Source: Paracoccus alkanivorans (GTDB lineage: Bacteria > Pseudomonadota > Alphaproteobacteria > Rhodobacterales > Rhodobacteraceae). From it: a DNA stretch of 64,000 nucleotides. The stretch covers positions 1-64,000 of the forward strand of contig NZ_QOKZ01000012.1 of the NCBI RefSeq assembly GCF_003697785.1. The letters run 5' to 3'. This document shows, piece after piece, positions 53,446 through 62,184 of this stretch. The notes under the pieces are model-generated. The model saw nothing but the letters and a program-made list of their open reading frames with translations. It ran no database searches and was not told the origin of the DNA. The translations under genes and the position numbers were made by a program. Numbering within the stretch: position 1 is the stretch's first letter; every line of letters starts with the position of its first letter.

Positions 53446-54488
53446 CCAGATCACATATCCTGCCCACCGCCATCGCCCTTGTCATCGGCATCGCCGGAGT
53501 CCTTCTGCTGCTGTTTGCCTGGCACCTGCCGCCCTTCCACCCGGCAGAGCCGACAACCGAGAACGCCTATATCCGCGGCAAGGTCACGACGATCGCGCCG
53601 CAGCTTTCGGGCTATGTCAGCGAGGTTGCGGCCAGCGATTTCCAGACGGTCGAGAAAGGCGATGTGATCGCCCGGATCGACGACCGGATCTATCGCCAGA
53701 AACTGGCACAGGCCGAGGCGCAGCTTGCCGCCGCCAGAGCCGCGCTGCAGGTCGGACAGCAGAATGTGGCCTCGGCCCAAGCAACCTTGCGGGCGAACGA
53801 GGCCGGGCTGGCTTCGGCGAAATCGGCGCTGGAAACCGCGCAGACAAGCTGGGACCGCGCGCGGGAGCTGCGGACGCGCGGCGTCGCCTCGCAATCCTCG
53901 GCCGATCAGTCCGAACTGGCGCTGCAACAGGCGCGGGCCTCGGTGACGCAGGCCGAGGCGCAGCTGGATGTCCAGCGCGAGGCGGTCAATTCGACCAGGG
54001 TCGCGCTGTCGGCGCAAAAGGCCGATATCGCCAGCGCCGAGGCAGCGGTCGAACTGGCGCGGATCGATCTGGACAATACCGTGATCCGCGCCCCTGCCGA
54101 CGGCCGGTTGGGCCAGGTCTCGGTCCGCGAGGGGCAATATGTGACGCCGGGCAGCGCGCTGGTCTCGCATATCGGCACGGATGTCTGGATCGTGGCGAAT
54201 TTCAAGGAGACCGGGCTGCACGGGATGCGCGTGGGCGAAACCGTTCGCTTTACCGTCGATGCGCTTCAGCATCGTGCCTTTACCGGCAAGGTCGAGGCGT
54301 TCTCCCCGGCCACCGCCTCGGAATACAGCCTGATGGCGGGTTCGAACGCCACCGGCAATTTCACCAAGATCGCGCAGCGCCTGCCGGTCCGCATCTCGAT
54401 CGATTCGGGGCAGGAGATGTCGGAATATCTCGCCCCCGGCCTGTCGGTCGTCGTGCAGGTGGATACGAACGGGCTGTCGCGGCAATAG
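53442..54488 (+). CDS. HlyD/EmrA-family efflux adaptor
   Basis: 348 aa. One N-terminal membrane anchor (ILPTAIALVIGIAGVLLLLF), biotinyl-lipoyl halves (VTTIAPQLSGYVSEVAASDF; IRAPADGRLGQVSVREGQYV) flanking a long coiled coil rich in Ala/Gln, then a beta-barrel. It bridges the MFS pump to an outer-membrane channel, not encoded here. Start overlaps the pump stop (ATGA). Confidence 0.93.
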   Translation: MTRSHILPTAIALVIGIAGVLLLLFAWHLPPFHPAEPTTENAYIRGKVTTIAPQLSGYVSEVAASDFQTVEKGDVIARIDDRIYRQKLAQAEAQLAAARAALQVGQQNVASAQATLRANEAGLASAKSALETAQTSWDRARELRTRGVASQSSADQSELALQQARASVTQAEAQLDVQREAVNSTRVALSAQKADIASAEAAVELARIDLDNTVIRAPADGRLGQVSVREGQYVTPGSALVSHIGTDVWIVANFKETGLHGMRVGETVRFTVDALQHRAFTGKVEAFSPATASEYSLMAGSNATGNFTKIAQRLPVRISIDSGQEMSEYLAPGLSVVVQVDTNGLSRQ

Positions 54489-54504
54489 GGCAGGGGACTC
54501 CATG

Positions 54505-54585
54505 CCCGTCGCCACCAGATCTTTCGAACCAATGGCGCAGCCTGTCGGCAACCCCCTCGGGATATTTGGATGAAGAGGCAGCCGC
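54505..54585. repeat. Dispersed 3'-end repeat, copy 2 (inverted)
   Basis: Reverse complement of copy 1 (1246-1330): CTTCATCCAAATATCCCG, then TTGCCGACAGG, GCGCCATTGGTTCGA and GGCGACGGGCA, all in the same order. It lies between the convergent ends of the HlyD-type and flavin monooxygenase genes. Confidence 0.6.
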
Positions 54586-54598
54586 GCGGTTGGGCCAT

Positions 54599-54622
54599 GG
54601 CCGGCGGGCAATCCCGCCGGCC
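54599..54622. terminator. Bidirectional hairpin between convergent genes
   Basis: GGCCGGCGGG-CAAT-CCCGCCGGCC, a perfect 10-bp stem, between the efflux operon (plus) and the monooxygenase (minus, stop at 54629). It lies 7 bases past the monooxygenase stop. Suited to end both transcripts, though no strong T-run is present. Confidence 0.6.
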
Positions 54623-54628
54623 ACGATC

Positions 54629-56428
54629 TTAACCCAGGTGGTGAACCTCCTGGAGCTTGTAGACGGGGGTCTCGATCCCCTCCATCCGCGCCTTGAGCTG
54701 CAATGCCAGATACAGCGAGTAATGCCGCGACTGGTGCAGGTTGCCGCCATGGAACCATAGCGCCTCTTGCTGGGTGGGCTTCCACATGTTGCGCTGTTCG
54801 CCTTCCCACGGGCCGGGATCCTTGGTGGTGCCGGAACCGAGGCCCCAGACCTTGCCGACCTTGTCCGCGATCTCCTGCCCCATCAGGTCGGCGGCCCAGC
54901 CATTCATCGAGCCGTAACCGGTGGCATAGACGATCAGATCGGCGGGCAACACCTCACCCGTGTCCAGTTTCACGCCATCGGGGACGATCTCTGTGACCTG
55001 GCCCTGCGCCAGCTTGATCTCGCCATCGATGATCAACTGGCTGGCGCCGACATCGATGTAATAGCCCGAGCCGCGGCGCAGGTATTTCATGAACAGGCCC
55101 GAGCCGTCATCGCCCCAGTCCAGCTTGAACCCGGCCTTTTCCAGCCCCTCGTAGAACTCCTTGTCGCGTTCGCGCATCTGGTCATAGAGCGGGATCTGCC
55201 ATTCATGCATGATCCTGTAGGGCAGCGAGGCAAAGATCAGGTCGGCTTTTTCCGTGGTCACGCCGTTCTGCACCGCCTGCTCGGAATACAGCCCGCCCAG
55301 CCCGATATCCATCAGCGTGTCCGAGCGCACGATATGCGTGCTTGAGCGCTGGATCATGGTGACATCCACGTCATGCTCCCACAGGGCAGCGGCGATATCA
55401 TGGGCCGAGTTGTTCGAGCCGATGATGACCACCTTCTTGCCCTTGTAGGCGTCGGGGCCGGGGTGCTGCGAGGAATGCTGCTGCTCGCCCCTGAACGTAT
55501 CGGCGCCGGGGAATTCGGGGATATTCGGCTTGCCCGACATGCCGGTGGCCAGCACCAGCTGTTTCGGCTTCAGCACCACTTCCTCGCCGTCGCGATCGAC
55601 CACGACGGTCCATTCCTTTGCCGCCTCGTCATAGCTGGCGCGCTGGCAGGTGCTGCGCGTCCAGTAGTTGAGTTCCATGACCTTGGTATACATCTCAAGC
55701 CAGTCGCCCACCTTGTCCTTGGGCGTAAAGACCGGCCAGTTGTCGGGAAACTTGATATAAGGCAGGTGATCGTACCAGACCGGGTCATGCAGGCATAGCG
55801 ACTTGTAACGCTTGCGCCACTGGTCTCCGGGGCGGTCATGCTTGTCCAGAACGATGGTCGGCACGCCAAGCTGGCGCAGCCGCGCGCCAAGGGCGATACC
55901 GCCCTGACCGCCGCCGATGATGACGGTATAGGGCTGGCGGCTATAGCCGAGTTCGGCGGCCTCCGCCTCGCGCTCTTCCTTCCAGCTTTGCCGGTTCTTG
56001 CCCGCACCGTGTTTCGCGCCCAAGGGACGGGCAAAGCCCCTGGCCTCCTCGTGGCCCTTGAGTTCCTGCATGGCGGTCAAGAGCGTCCAGATCCTGCCGT
56101 CGCGCAGCCGGACGAGGCCGTAGCCCCGGGCCACCCCGGTCTCGAAGGTGATCCATGCGGTGACGACGCCGTCCTCTTCGGCCGGTATCTCGTTCTCGGC
56201 CAGTTTCCAGCCGGAAGGCTTCACCGTTCCAAGCTGCGCGCGCAGCATGTCGGCCACCTGGTCCTGCCCCTCCATGGTGCGCAGGTTCCATGTGAACGCC
56301 ACCAGGTCGCGCCAGTAACAGTCACTCACGAACATCTGCGTGGCGCGGCCGATATCTCCGGCCTCCAGCGCCGCGCCGAATTCGTCCAGCGTGGCCTGCA
56401 CGTGGTCTGACAATGCGGAATCGAGCAT
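54629..56428 (-). CDS. Flavin-containing monooxygenase with N-terminal NTF2/SnoaL-like domain
   Basis: 599 aa. Residues 1-130 are NTF2-like (LDEFGAALEAGDIGRATQMF; AWITFETGVARGYGLVRLRD). FAD site IIGGGQGGIALGARLRQLG is about 172; the FMO/BVMO-type fingerprint FRGEQQHSS matches FxGxxxHxx; the NADPH site is IIGSNNSAHDIAAAL (about 335), and ATGYGS closes the fold. It oxygenates a nucleophilic N, S or ketone substrate; specificity unknown. GGGAGGA precedes the start. An inverted repeat and the AcoR-like gene lie upstream. Confidence 0.9.
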   Translation of the reverse strand: MLDSALSDHVQATLDEFGAALEAGDIGRATQMFVSDCYWRDLVAFTWNLRTMEGQDQVADMLRAQLGTVKPSGWKLAENEIPAEEDGVVTAWITFETGVARGYGLVRLRDGRIWTLLTAMQELKGHEEARGFARPLGAKHGAGKNRQSWKEEREAEAAELGYSRQPYTVIIGGGQGGIALGARLRQLGVPTIVLDKHDRPGDQWRKRYKSLCLHDPVWYDHLPYIKFPDNWPVFTPKDKVGDWLEMYTKVMELNYWTRSTCQRASYDEAAKEWTVVVDRDGEEVVLKPKQLVLATGMSGKPNIPEFPGADTFRGEQQHSSQHPGPDAYKGKKVVIIGSNNSAHDIAAALWEHDVDVTMIQRSSTHIVRSDTLMDIGLGGLYSEQAVQNGVTTEKADLIFASLPYRIMHEWQIPLYDQMRERDKEFYEGLEKAGFKLDWGDDGSGLFMKYLRRGSGYYIDVGASQLIIDGEIKLAQGQVTEIVPDGVKLDTGEVLPADLIVYATGYGSMNGWAADLMGQEIADKVGKVWGLGSGTTKDPGPWEGEQRNMWKPTQQEALWFHGGNLHQSRHYSLYLALQLKARMEGIETPVYKLQEVHHLG

Positions 56429-56473
56429 CTTGTTCCTCCCTCGGGTTGCAATTCCTCCGGGGGAAACCTGCGT

Positions 56474-56493
56474 TGTTCGGCTGTGTCCGAACA
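56474..56493. promoter_or_regulatory. Inverted repeat upstream of the monooxygenase gene
   Basis: TGTTCGG-CTGTGT-CCGAACA, perfect 7-bp arms, 46-65 bp before the start at 56428. Likely operator or activator site for the AcoR-like regulator encoded just upstream. No -24/-12 (sigma-54) promoter is visible between it and the gene. Confidence 0.5.
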
Positions 56494-56592
56494 GGGAAAT
56501 TCGCGGGACAAGCGGGGCAGGGGCGCATTTTCCGCCCGCGCGGTTGCAGACGCAACGCCGCGCAACGGTGATGCAACCCCAATGCGGCGGGT

Positions 56593-58338
56593 CTATTGCG
56601 GCGGGGTCAGCCCAAGCCGCTGCACCCGGCGCAGCACGGTCGAGCGGTTGACGCCAAGCCGCCGCGCCGCCAGCGCCATGTTCCAGCCGCAGGCGTCCAG
56701 CAGCGCCTCGAAACCTTCGGTAGAGTCCCGGCCGGCCCCGGCCAGCACCGGATCGGGCAGATCGGTGATGTCGATGGCCACGCCCTCGGCGAGGCTGACG
56801 GCCACATCCAGCGTACTGGCCAGTTCGCGCAGGTTCCCGGGCCAGTCGCGGGCCTTCAACTCGGCGCGGGCAGCGGGGGTCAGGCGCAGCCCATCGGGAT
56901 TGCGCTGCCGCAGCAGCTTGTCCAGCAGCCAGTCGAAATCCTGCCGCAGCCGCAAGGGCGGCAGGGCCAGCGTCGCGCCGGCGATACGAAAGAACAGCTC
57001 GCCCCGGAACTCGCCCGAGCGGGTCATCGCCGCCAAATCCCCGCGAGCCGAGGCGATGACCCGCAGCTTGGCGTCGGTCAACAGCCGCAGCAGGGCGGCT
57101 TGTCCCGCCGCCGACAGGTCGTCGGCGCCCTGCAGGAACAGGGTGCCCGCCTGATCGGCGCGTGGTTGCAGCGCATCGATTGCCGCCGGATCCGCCCCGG
57201 CGCAATCCAGCAGGAAAAAGGGCCGCGCGTCGGGTTCGCACATGTGGATGGCGCGGGCGAGGCGTTGCTTGCCGGTCCCTGTCTCGCCGCTCAGCAAGAG
57301 CGGGATCCGGGTCCGCGCCAACTTGGCCGCCCGTGTCAGCAGGGTCTGCATCGCCGGATCCGGGCCGGCGAGGCTGGACAGCCCGCCGGGCAGCGCGACC
57401 CCGGTTCCGCGCGGCACCCTCGGCGATTGCGGGGCGATCGCATGACCGAACAGGGCGCGGCCGTCATGCAGGCGGATCACGCGTTCCTCGCTTGGCCGCC
57501 CGCGCATCAGCTCGGGCAGGTCATCGGCCGACAGCTCCATGACCTGGTCCAGCCGCTGCCCCAGCAGGCTGCCATTGCCCGCGCCAAGCACCTCTTGCGC
57601 CGCATGGGTCATGCCGATGATCCGCCCCGATCCGTCCAGCGCGATGGCGGCCTCGGGATCGACCTCCAGGAATTCCGGGCTGGCCGAGAAACGCAGCACC
57701 CAGTCACGCCGCGTCATCGCCATCAGGTTGGCCATCTCGACCCGCCGGGCCGAGGCGCGGACCAGGTTCATCGCGAGGTTCTGGCTCGCCTTGGGCTGGG
57801 GAGAGCGCAGCAGCGACAGATCCAGCACCGCCGAAAGATTGCCCGACGTGTCAAAGATCGGCGCGGCGGTGCAGGAAAGCGGCGTGTGATGCAGGTCGAA
57901 ATGATCGCTTTGATGAATGGTGACGGCTTCGCCCGTGACGATGCAGGAGCCCACGCCGCAGGTTCCCGCCCGGTCCTCGGACCAGTCCGAACCCATATAC
58001 AGGCCCGCCTGACGCAGATCGTCCTCGAAGCGCCGGTCGCCGAAGAAATCCACCGTCACGCCCTTGGCATCGGCCAGCAGCAGCACGTAATTCTGCCCGG
58101 CCACCTGCCGGAACAGCGCGTCGAGCCCGGATCGCGCGATGGCGATCAGCCGCTCGGATTGTTCGCGATGCGCGCGCAGTTCGGATTCGGTGACGATATG
58201 GGCGGGCGAGGGTTGCGAGGGGTCCAGGCCATAGGTCTCGACACAGCGGCGCCAGCTTTCCGAGACCACGCCATCGCGCCCGGTGGTCTGCCCGCGCAGC
58301 ACCCGGTCGATCTCGCGCAGGTGATCGGTATCCCGCAT
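56593..58338 (-). CDS. AcoR-like regulator (GAF, degenerate AAA+, Fis HTH) lacking the sigma-54 loop
   Basis: 581 aa. GAF-type sensor about 60-190 (AGTCGVGSCIVTGEAVTIHQ), PAS-like middle, AAA+ domain with an intact Walker A (GETGTGKQRLARAIH), and a Fis-type helix-turn-helix at the end (GWNMALAARRLGVNRSTVLR). The GAFTGA sigma-54 contact loop is missing: DCAGADPAAIDALQPRADQAGTLFL goes straight on. Walker B reads LFLQGADDL without the DE pair. It therefore cannot act as a normal bacterial enhancer-binding protein and probably works with a sigma-70-type holoenzyme or as a repressor. GAGAGG precedes ATG 58338. Lies 164 bp upstream of the monooxygenase, same strand. Confidence 0.88.
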   Translation of the reverse strand: MRDTDHLREIDRVLRGQTTGRDGVVSESWRRCVETYGLDPSQPSPAHIVTESELRAHREQSERLIAIARSGLDALFRQVAGQNYVLLLADAKGVTVDFFGDRRFEDDLRQAGLYMGSDWSEDRAGTCGVGSCIVTGEAVTIHQSDHFDLHHTPLSCTAAPIFDTSGNLSAVLDLSLLRSPQPKASQNLAMNLVRASARRVEMANLMAMTRRDWVLRFSASPEFLEVDPEAAIALDGSGRIIGMTHAAQEVLGAGNGSLLGQRLDQVMELSADDLPELMRGRPSEERVIRLHDGRALFGHAIAPQSPRVPRGTGVALPGGLSSLAGPDPAMQTLLTRAAKLARTRIPLLLSGETGTGKQRLARAIHMCEPDARPFFLLDCAGADPAAIDALQPRADQAGTLFLQGADDLSAAGQAALLRLLTDAKLRVIASARGDLAAMTRSGEFRGELFFRIAGATLALPPLRLRQDFDWLLDKLLRQRNPDGLRLTPAARAELKARDWPGNLRELASTLDVAVSLAEGVAIDITDLPDPVLAGAGRDSTEGFEALLDACGWNMALAARRLGVNRSTVLRRVQRLGLTPPQ

Positions 58339-58481
58339 CCCTTGCCTCTCCCACGTCCCGGCGGTCAGTATGGCAGGAAGTTGACAGATGGCAACTTTGC
58401 CTGCTGCATGGCGGCAGTGGCCCCGGCCCGTGTCAGGGAATGATGGAATATCGGGGCTGCAGGTTTCACGAAGGGAATCCG

Positions 58482-59396
58482 ATGGCATTGCATCACGAAA
58501 CACCACTGCTTGAATCTCGCCCGCTGTCGCTGAAAGCGGGGTGCGTCGTCCAGTTGAAGATGGAGGCGCTTCAGCCCTCGGGCTCGTTCAAGATCAGGGG
58601 GATCGGGGCGGCTTGCGAAAGACATGCCCGGAACGGCAAGCGGCGCTTCGTATCCTCGTCGGGCGGGAATGCGGGGCTTGCAGTCGCCTATGCCGGGCGG
58701 CGGCTGGCGATTCCGGCGACGGTGTTCGTGCCCGAAACGACGACCGAAAGGGCAAGGGCGCTGATCCGCCAGGAAGGCGCCGAGCTTGTCGTGCATGGCG
58801 CATCCTGGCAGGAGGCGAATGAACGTGCCCTCGAGGCGGTCGATGCCGAAACCGCCTTTATCCATCCCTTCGACGATCCGATCCTGTGGGAGGGGCATGC
58901 GACGATGATCGACGAGGTTGTGACGGCGGGGGCCGCCTTCGATGCGGTGGTGCTGTCGGTCGGCGGCGGCGGGCTGATGGCGGGCGTGGCCGAGGGGCTG
59001 GCGCGGAACGGGATGCAGGATGTCCCGATCGTCGCGGTCGAAACCGGGGGCGCGGCGTCCCTGGCGGCCTCGATCAAGGCCGGGCGGCGTGTCGAACTGC
59101 CCGGGATCACCAGTATCGCGACCTCGCTTGGCGCCAGAAGGGTCTGCGAGCGCGCGTTCGAGCTTGCCCGCTCTTACCCCGTCGAAAGCGTCGTGGTCAG
59201 CGACCGGGACGCCGTCGGGGCCTGTATCGGCTTTCTCGACGATCACCGGGTCCTGGTGGAGCCGGCTTGCGGCGCGGCGCTGTCGGTCGCCTATGCGTAT
59301 CCCGAAAGGCTGTCGAAATACGAGCGCGTCCTGATCATCGTATGCGGAGGCGCGACGGCGACTGTCCGGCAGTTGCTGGAATGGCGGGAGTCCTGA
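58482..59396 (+). CDS. PLP-dependent threonine/serine dehydratase-family enzyme
   Basis: 304 aa, fold-type II. PLP lysine at Lys37 in SGSFKIRG, phosphate-anchoring SSGGNAGLAVAYAGR, glycine loop SVGGGGLMAG, and late VEPACGAALS and CGGATATV. The catalytic-domain-only length fits serine dehydratases or catabolic threonine ammonia-lyase rather than biosynthetic IlvA (no regulatory domain). Start 58482 has GAAGGGAA nearby; ATGs at 58440/58443 would add a non-conserved tail. Divergent from the AcoR-like gene. Confidence 0.87.
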   Translation: MALHHETPLLESRPLSLKAGCVVQLKMEALQPSGSFKIRGIGAACERHARNGKRRFVSSSGGNAGLAVAYAGRRLAIPATVFVPETTTERARALIRQEGAELVVHGASWQEANERALEAVDAETAFIHPFDDPILWEGHATMIDEVVTAGAAFDAVVLSVGGGGLMAGVAEGLARNGMQDVPIVAVETGGAASLAASIKAGRRVELPGITSIATSLGARRVCERAFELARSYPVESVVVSDRDAVGACIGFLDDHRVLVEPACGAALSVAYAYPERLSKYERVLIIVCGGATATVRQLLEWRES

Positions 59397-59424
59397 CCGG
59401 GGCTGGTTCGCCTACGGTAAGGAG

Positions 59425-59439
59425 ATAAGTTTTTCTTAT
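59425..59439. promoter_or_regulatory. Possible OxyR half-site upstream of katG
   Basis: ATAA-GTTTTTC-TTAT has the ATAG-N7-CTAT form of an OxyR dimer site with one change in each arm. The expected second pair 10 bp downstream (ATCA...CAAA) is poor. About 145 bp before katG in an AT-rich stretch. Weak evidence. Confidence 0.3.
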
Positions 59440-59583
59440 TGTGACTATCAATTAATCCAAATTTACCTAATCGCAAATCATGTTACAAACGAATGGTAGC
59501 CGATGATCGGATTCGCGTTGTCCGAACAGGGATCGCGCGGGGTCCGGTCACCGTGATGACACGGGTCAGCAAGGAGAATTCCA

Positions 59584-61758
59584 ATGGACGGAAATGACAT
59601 CAAATCTTCGGGGAAATGCCCGGTCATGCATGGCGGCATGACGGCCTCGGGCGCCAGCGTGATGGACTGGTGGCCGAATGCGCTGAATCTCGACATCCTG
59701 CATCAGCATGACAGCAAGACCAACCCGATGGGCAAGGATTTCAACTATCGGGAAGAGTTGAAGAAACTGGATGTCGAGGCGCTGAAACAGGATCTGCGCG
59801 CCCTGCTGACCGACAGCCAGGACTGGTGGCCCGCCGATTGGGGCCATTACGGCGGAATGTTCATCCGCATGTCATGGCATGCCGCTGGCTCCTATCGCAT
59901 CGCCGATGGCCGTGGCGGCGGCGGCACCGGCAACCAGCGCTTCGCGCCGCTGAACTCCTGGCCGGACAATTCGGGCACCGACAAGGCCCGCCGCCTGCTC
60001 TGGCCGATCAAGAAGAAATACGGCAACCGCATAAGCTGGGCCGACCTGATCATCCTGGCGGGCACCGTCGCCTATGAGGATATGGGGCTGAAGACATTCG
60101 GCTTCAGCTTTGGCCGCGAGGATATCTGGCATCCGGAAAAGGATGTCTATTGGGGTTCGGAAAAGGAATGGCTGGCGCCGAGCGACGGGCGTTACGGCAG
60201 CGTCGATGACCCCTCGACCATGGAGAACCCGCTGGCCGCCGTGCAGATGGGGCTGATCTATGTCAATCCCGAGGGCGTGAACGGCCAGCCCGACCCGCTG
60301 AAAACTGCGGCGCAGATGCGCGAGACCTTCTCGCGCATGGCGATGAACGACGAGGAGACCGTGGCGCTGACCGCTGGCGGCCATACCGTCGGCAAGACCC
60401 ATGGCAACGGCAGTGCCGAGCTGCTGGGCGATGCGCCCGAGGGTGCGGGGATCGAGGACCAGGGCCTTGGCTGGCTGAACAAGTCCACGCGCGGCATCGG
60501 CCGCGACCAGGTGGTCAGCGGCCTTGAAGGCGCATGGACCACCCATCCGACCAAATGGGACAACGGCTTTTTCGAAATGCTGTTCAACCATGAATGGGAG
60601 TTGCGCAAGAGTCCGGCTGGCGCCTGGCAATGGGAGCCGATCGACATCAGGGAAGAGGACAAGCCCGTCGATGTCGAGGACCCTTCCATCCGCCGCAACC
60701 CAATGATGACCGATGCGGACATGGCGCTGAAGGTCGATCCCGGCTATCGCGAGATCGCGCTGCGCTTCAAGGACGATCCGGCCTATTTCTCGGAGTGTTT
60801 CGCGCGGGCATGGTTCAAGCTCACCCATCGCGACATGGGGCCGAAGGCGCGCTATTTCGGGCCGGACGTTCCCGCCGAGGACCTGATCTGGCAGGATCCG
60901 GTTCCGGCCGGCAATACCGGCTATGACGTGGCCGCCGTCAAGGCCAGGATCGATGCCGCCGGCCTGTCCATCGCCGAGATGGTTTCGACCGCATGGGACA
61001 GCGCCCGGACCTGGCGCGGCTCGGACATGCGCGGCGGCGCCAATGGCGCCCGCATCCGCCTGGCCCCGCAAAAGGACTGGGAGGGTAACGAGCCCGCCCG
61101 TCTGGCAAGGGTGTTGTCGGTGCTGGAGCCCATCGCGGCGGAAACCGGCGCCAGCATCGCCGATGTGATCGTGCTGGCCGGTAATCTTGGCATCGAGAAA
61201 GCCGCGAAGGCTGCTGGCTTCGACGTGACCGTGCCCTTTGCCCCGGGCCGTGGCGATGCGACCGATGCGATGACGGATGCGGATTCCTTCGCGCCGCTGG
61301 AACCGCTGGCCGATGGCTATCGGAACTGGATCAAGCAGGACTATGCCGTCAGCGCCGAGGAAATGCTGTTGGACCGGACGCAATTGCTGGGCCTGACCGC
61401 GGCCGAGATGACCGTGCTGGTCGGTGGGATGCGTGTGCTGGGCACCAATCACGGCGGCACCCGGCATGGCGTGTTCACCGACCGCGAGGGCGCGCTGACC
61501 ACGGATTTCTTCGTGAACCTGACCGATATGGGCAATAGCTGGAACCCGGTCAGTAACGGGCTTTACGAGATCCGCGACCGCAAGAGCGATGCCGTGAAAT
61601 GGACCGCGACGCGGGTCGATCTGGTATTCGGCTCCAACTCGGTCCTGCGCTCCTATGCCGAGGTCTATGCACAGGATGACAATCGCGAGAAATTCGTAAG
61701 CGATTTCATCGCCGCATGGACCAAGGTGATGAACGCGGACCGTTTCGACCTGGCCTGA
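59584..61758 (+). CDS. katG: Catalase-peroxidase
   Basis: 724-aa haem enzyme removing hydrogen peroxide. Distal site RMSWHAAGSYR with Arg95, Trp98 and His99 (Trp98 is one member of the Trp-Tyr-Met crosslink); proximal His in AGGHTVGKTHGNG; and a duplicated C-terminal peroxidase-like domain. Length is normal. AAGGAG lies 8 bases before the ATG. Monocistronic, followed by a strong hairpin. Probably OxyR-controlled, although no oxyR is in the window. Confidence 0.97.
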   Translation: MDGNDIKSSGKCPVMHGGMTASGASVMDWWPNALNLDILHQHDSKTNPMGKDFNYREELKKLDVEALKQDLRALLTDSQDWWPADWGHYGGMFIRMSWHAAGSYRIADGRGGGGTGNQRFAPLNSWPDNSGTDKARRLLWPIKKKYGNRISWADLIILAGTVAYEDMGLKTFGFSFGREDIWHPEKDVYWGSEKEWLAPSDGRYGSVDDPSTMENPLAAVQMGLIYVNPEGVNGQPDPLKTAAQMRETFSRMAMNDEETVALTAGGHTVGKTHGNGSAELLGDAPEGAGIEDQGLGWLNKSTRGIGRDQVVSGLEGAWTTHPTKWDNGFFEMLFNHEWELRKSPAGAWQWEPIDIREEDKPVDVEDPSIRRNPMMTDADMALKVDPGYREIALRFKDDPAYFSECFARAWFKLTHRDMGPKARYFGPDVPAEDLIWQDPVPAGNTGYDVAAVKARIDAAGLSIAEMVSTAWDSARTWRGSDMRGGANGARIRLAPQKDWEGNEPARLARVLSVLEPIAAETGASIADVIVLAGNLGIEKAAKAAGFDVTVPFAPGRGDATDAMTDADSFAPLEPLADGYRNWIKQDYAVSAEEMLLDRTQLLGLTAAEMTVLVGGMRVLGTNHGGTRHGVFTDREGALTTDFFVNLTDMGNSWNPVSNGLYEIRDRKSDAVKWTATRVDLVFGSNSVLRSYAEVYAQDDNREKFVSDFIAAWTKVMNADRFDLA

Positions 61759-61766
61759 CTGAAGCC

Positions 61767-61807
61767 GGCCATCCCTTTCCCGAACCGGTTTCGGGGAAGG
61801 GGTGGCC
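61767..61807 (+). terminator. Hairpin terminator of katG
   Basis: GGCCATCCCTTTCCCGAA and TTTCGGGGAAGGGGTGGCC pair almost fully (one or two G-T wobbles) around CCGG, starting 8 bases after the katG stop. No U-run follows. Confidence 0.7.
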
Positions 61808-62184
61808 ATGAACAAAGCCCGGGAACCGGTCCGGCCGCGATATCCAGACCGGCACCGGATGGATGATCCGTTGTTCAGCCGGAGAGTGGCACCACCTGAT
61901 TGACCGGGGCCTGATTGACCGGGCGGCAACCGCTCTGGCCATGTCCCGGGCGATCCCGAAGCTTAGGCAAGAGCGGCAATCATTGGGGTATCGCGGGGTC
62001 CTGATGGTAATAACCGCCGGTCCTGTGGCGGATTTCAGCCTTAATTCCCGGTCTGGCGGCCGGGCAATTGCCGAACCCCATTCCGGCCTTGAAATCACTT
62101 TTTTTTTCGAATCTAACTCATCGGGCTTCCTCGAAGCATACGAGATGCGACCAGCTTTGAAACGAAAGAAAGCCGAGAGCCCCG
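61808..62184. other. Leader region of sat-cysC without a recognisable gene
   Basis: 377 bp. Contains a tandem CCTGATTGACCGGG (about 61892-61920), a T-run (about 62099-62107) and nothing I can match to a known sulfur riboswitch. AT-rich near 62100-62170, likely holding the promoter. Confidence 0.4.

Noticed and set aside
61892..61920. Tandem CCTGATTGACCGGG read as an iteron or CRISPR-like repeat
   Set aside because: Only two adjacent copies without spacers; no array and no cas genes.
61808..62184. Sulfur-related riboswitch before sat-cysC
   Set aside because: I could not identify a SAM-type core or conserved pseudoknot; length alone is not evidence.
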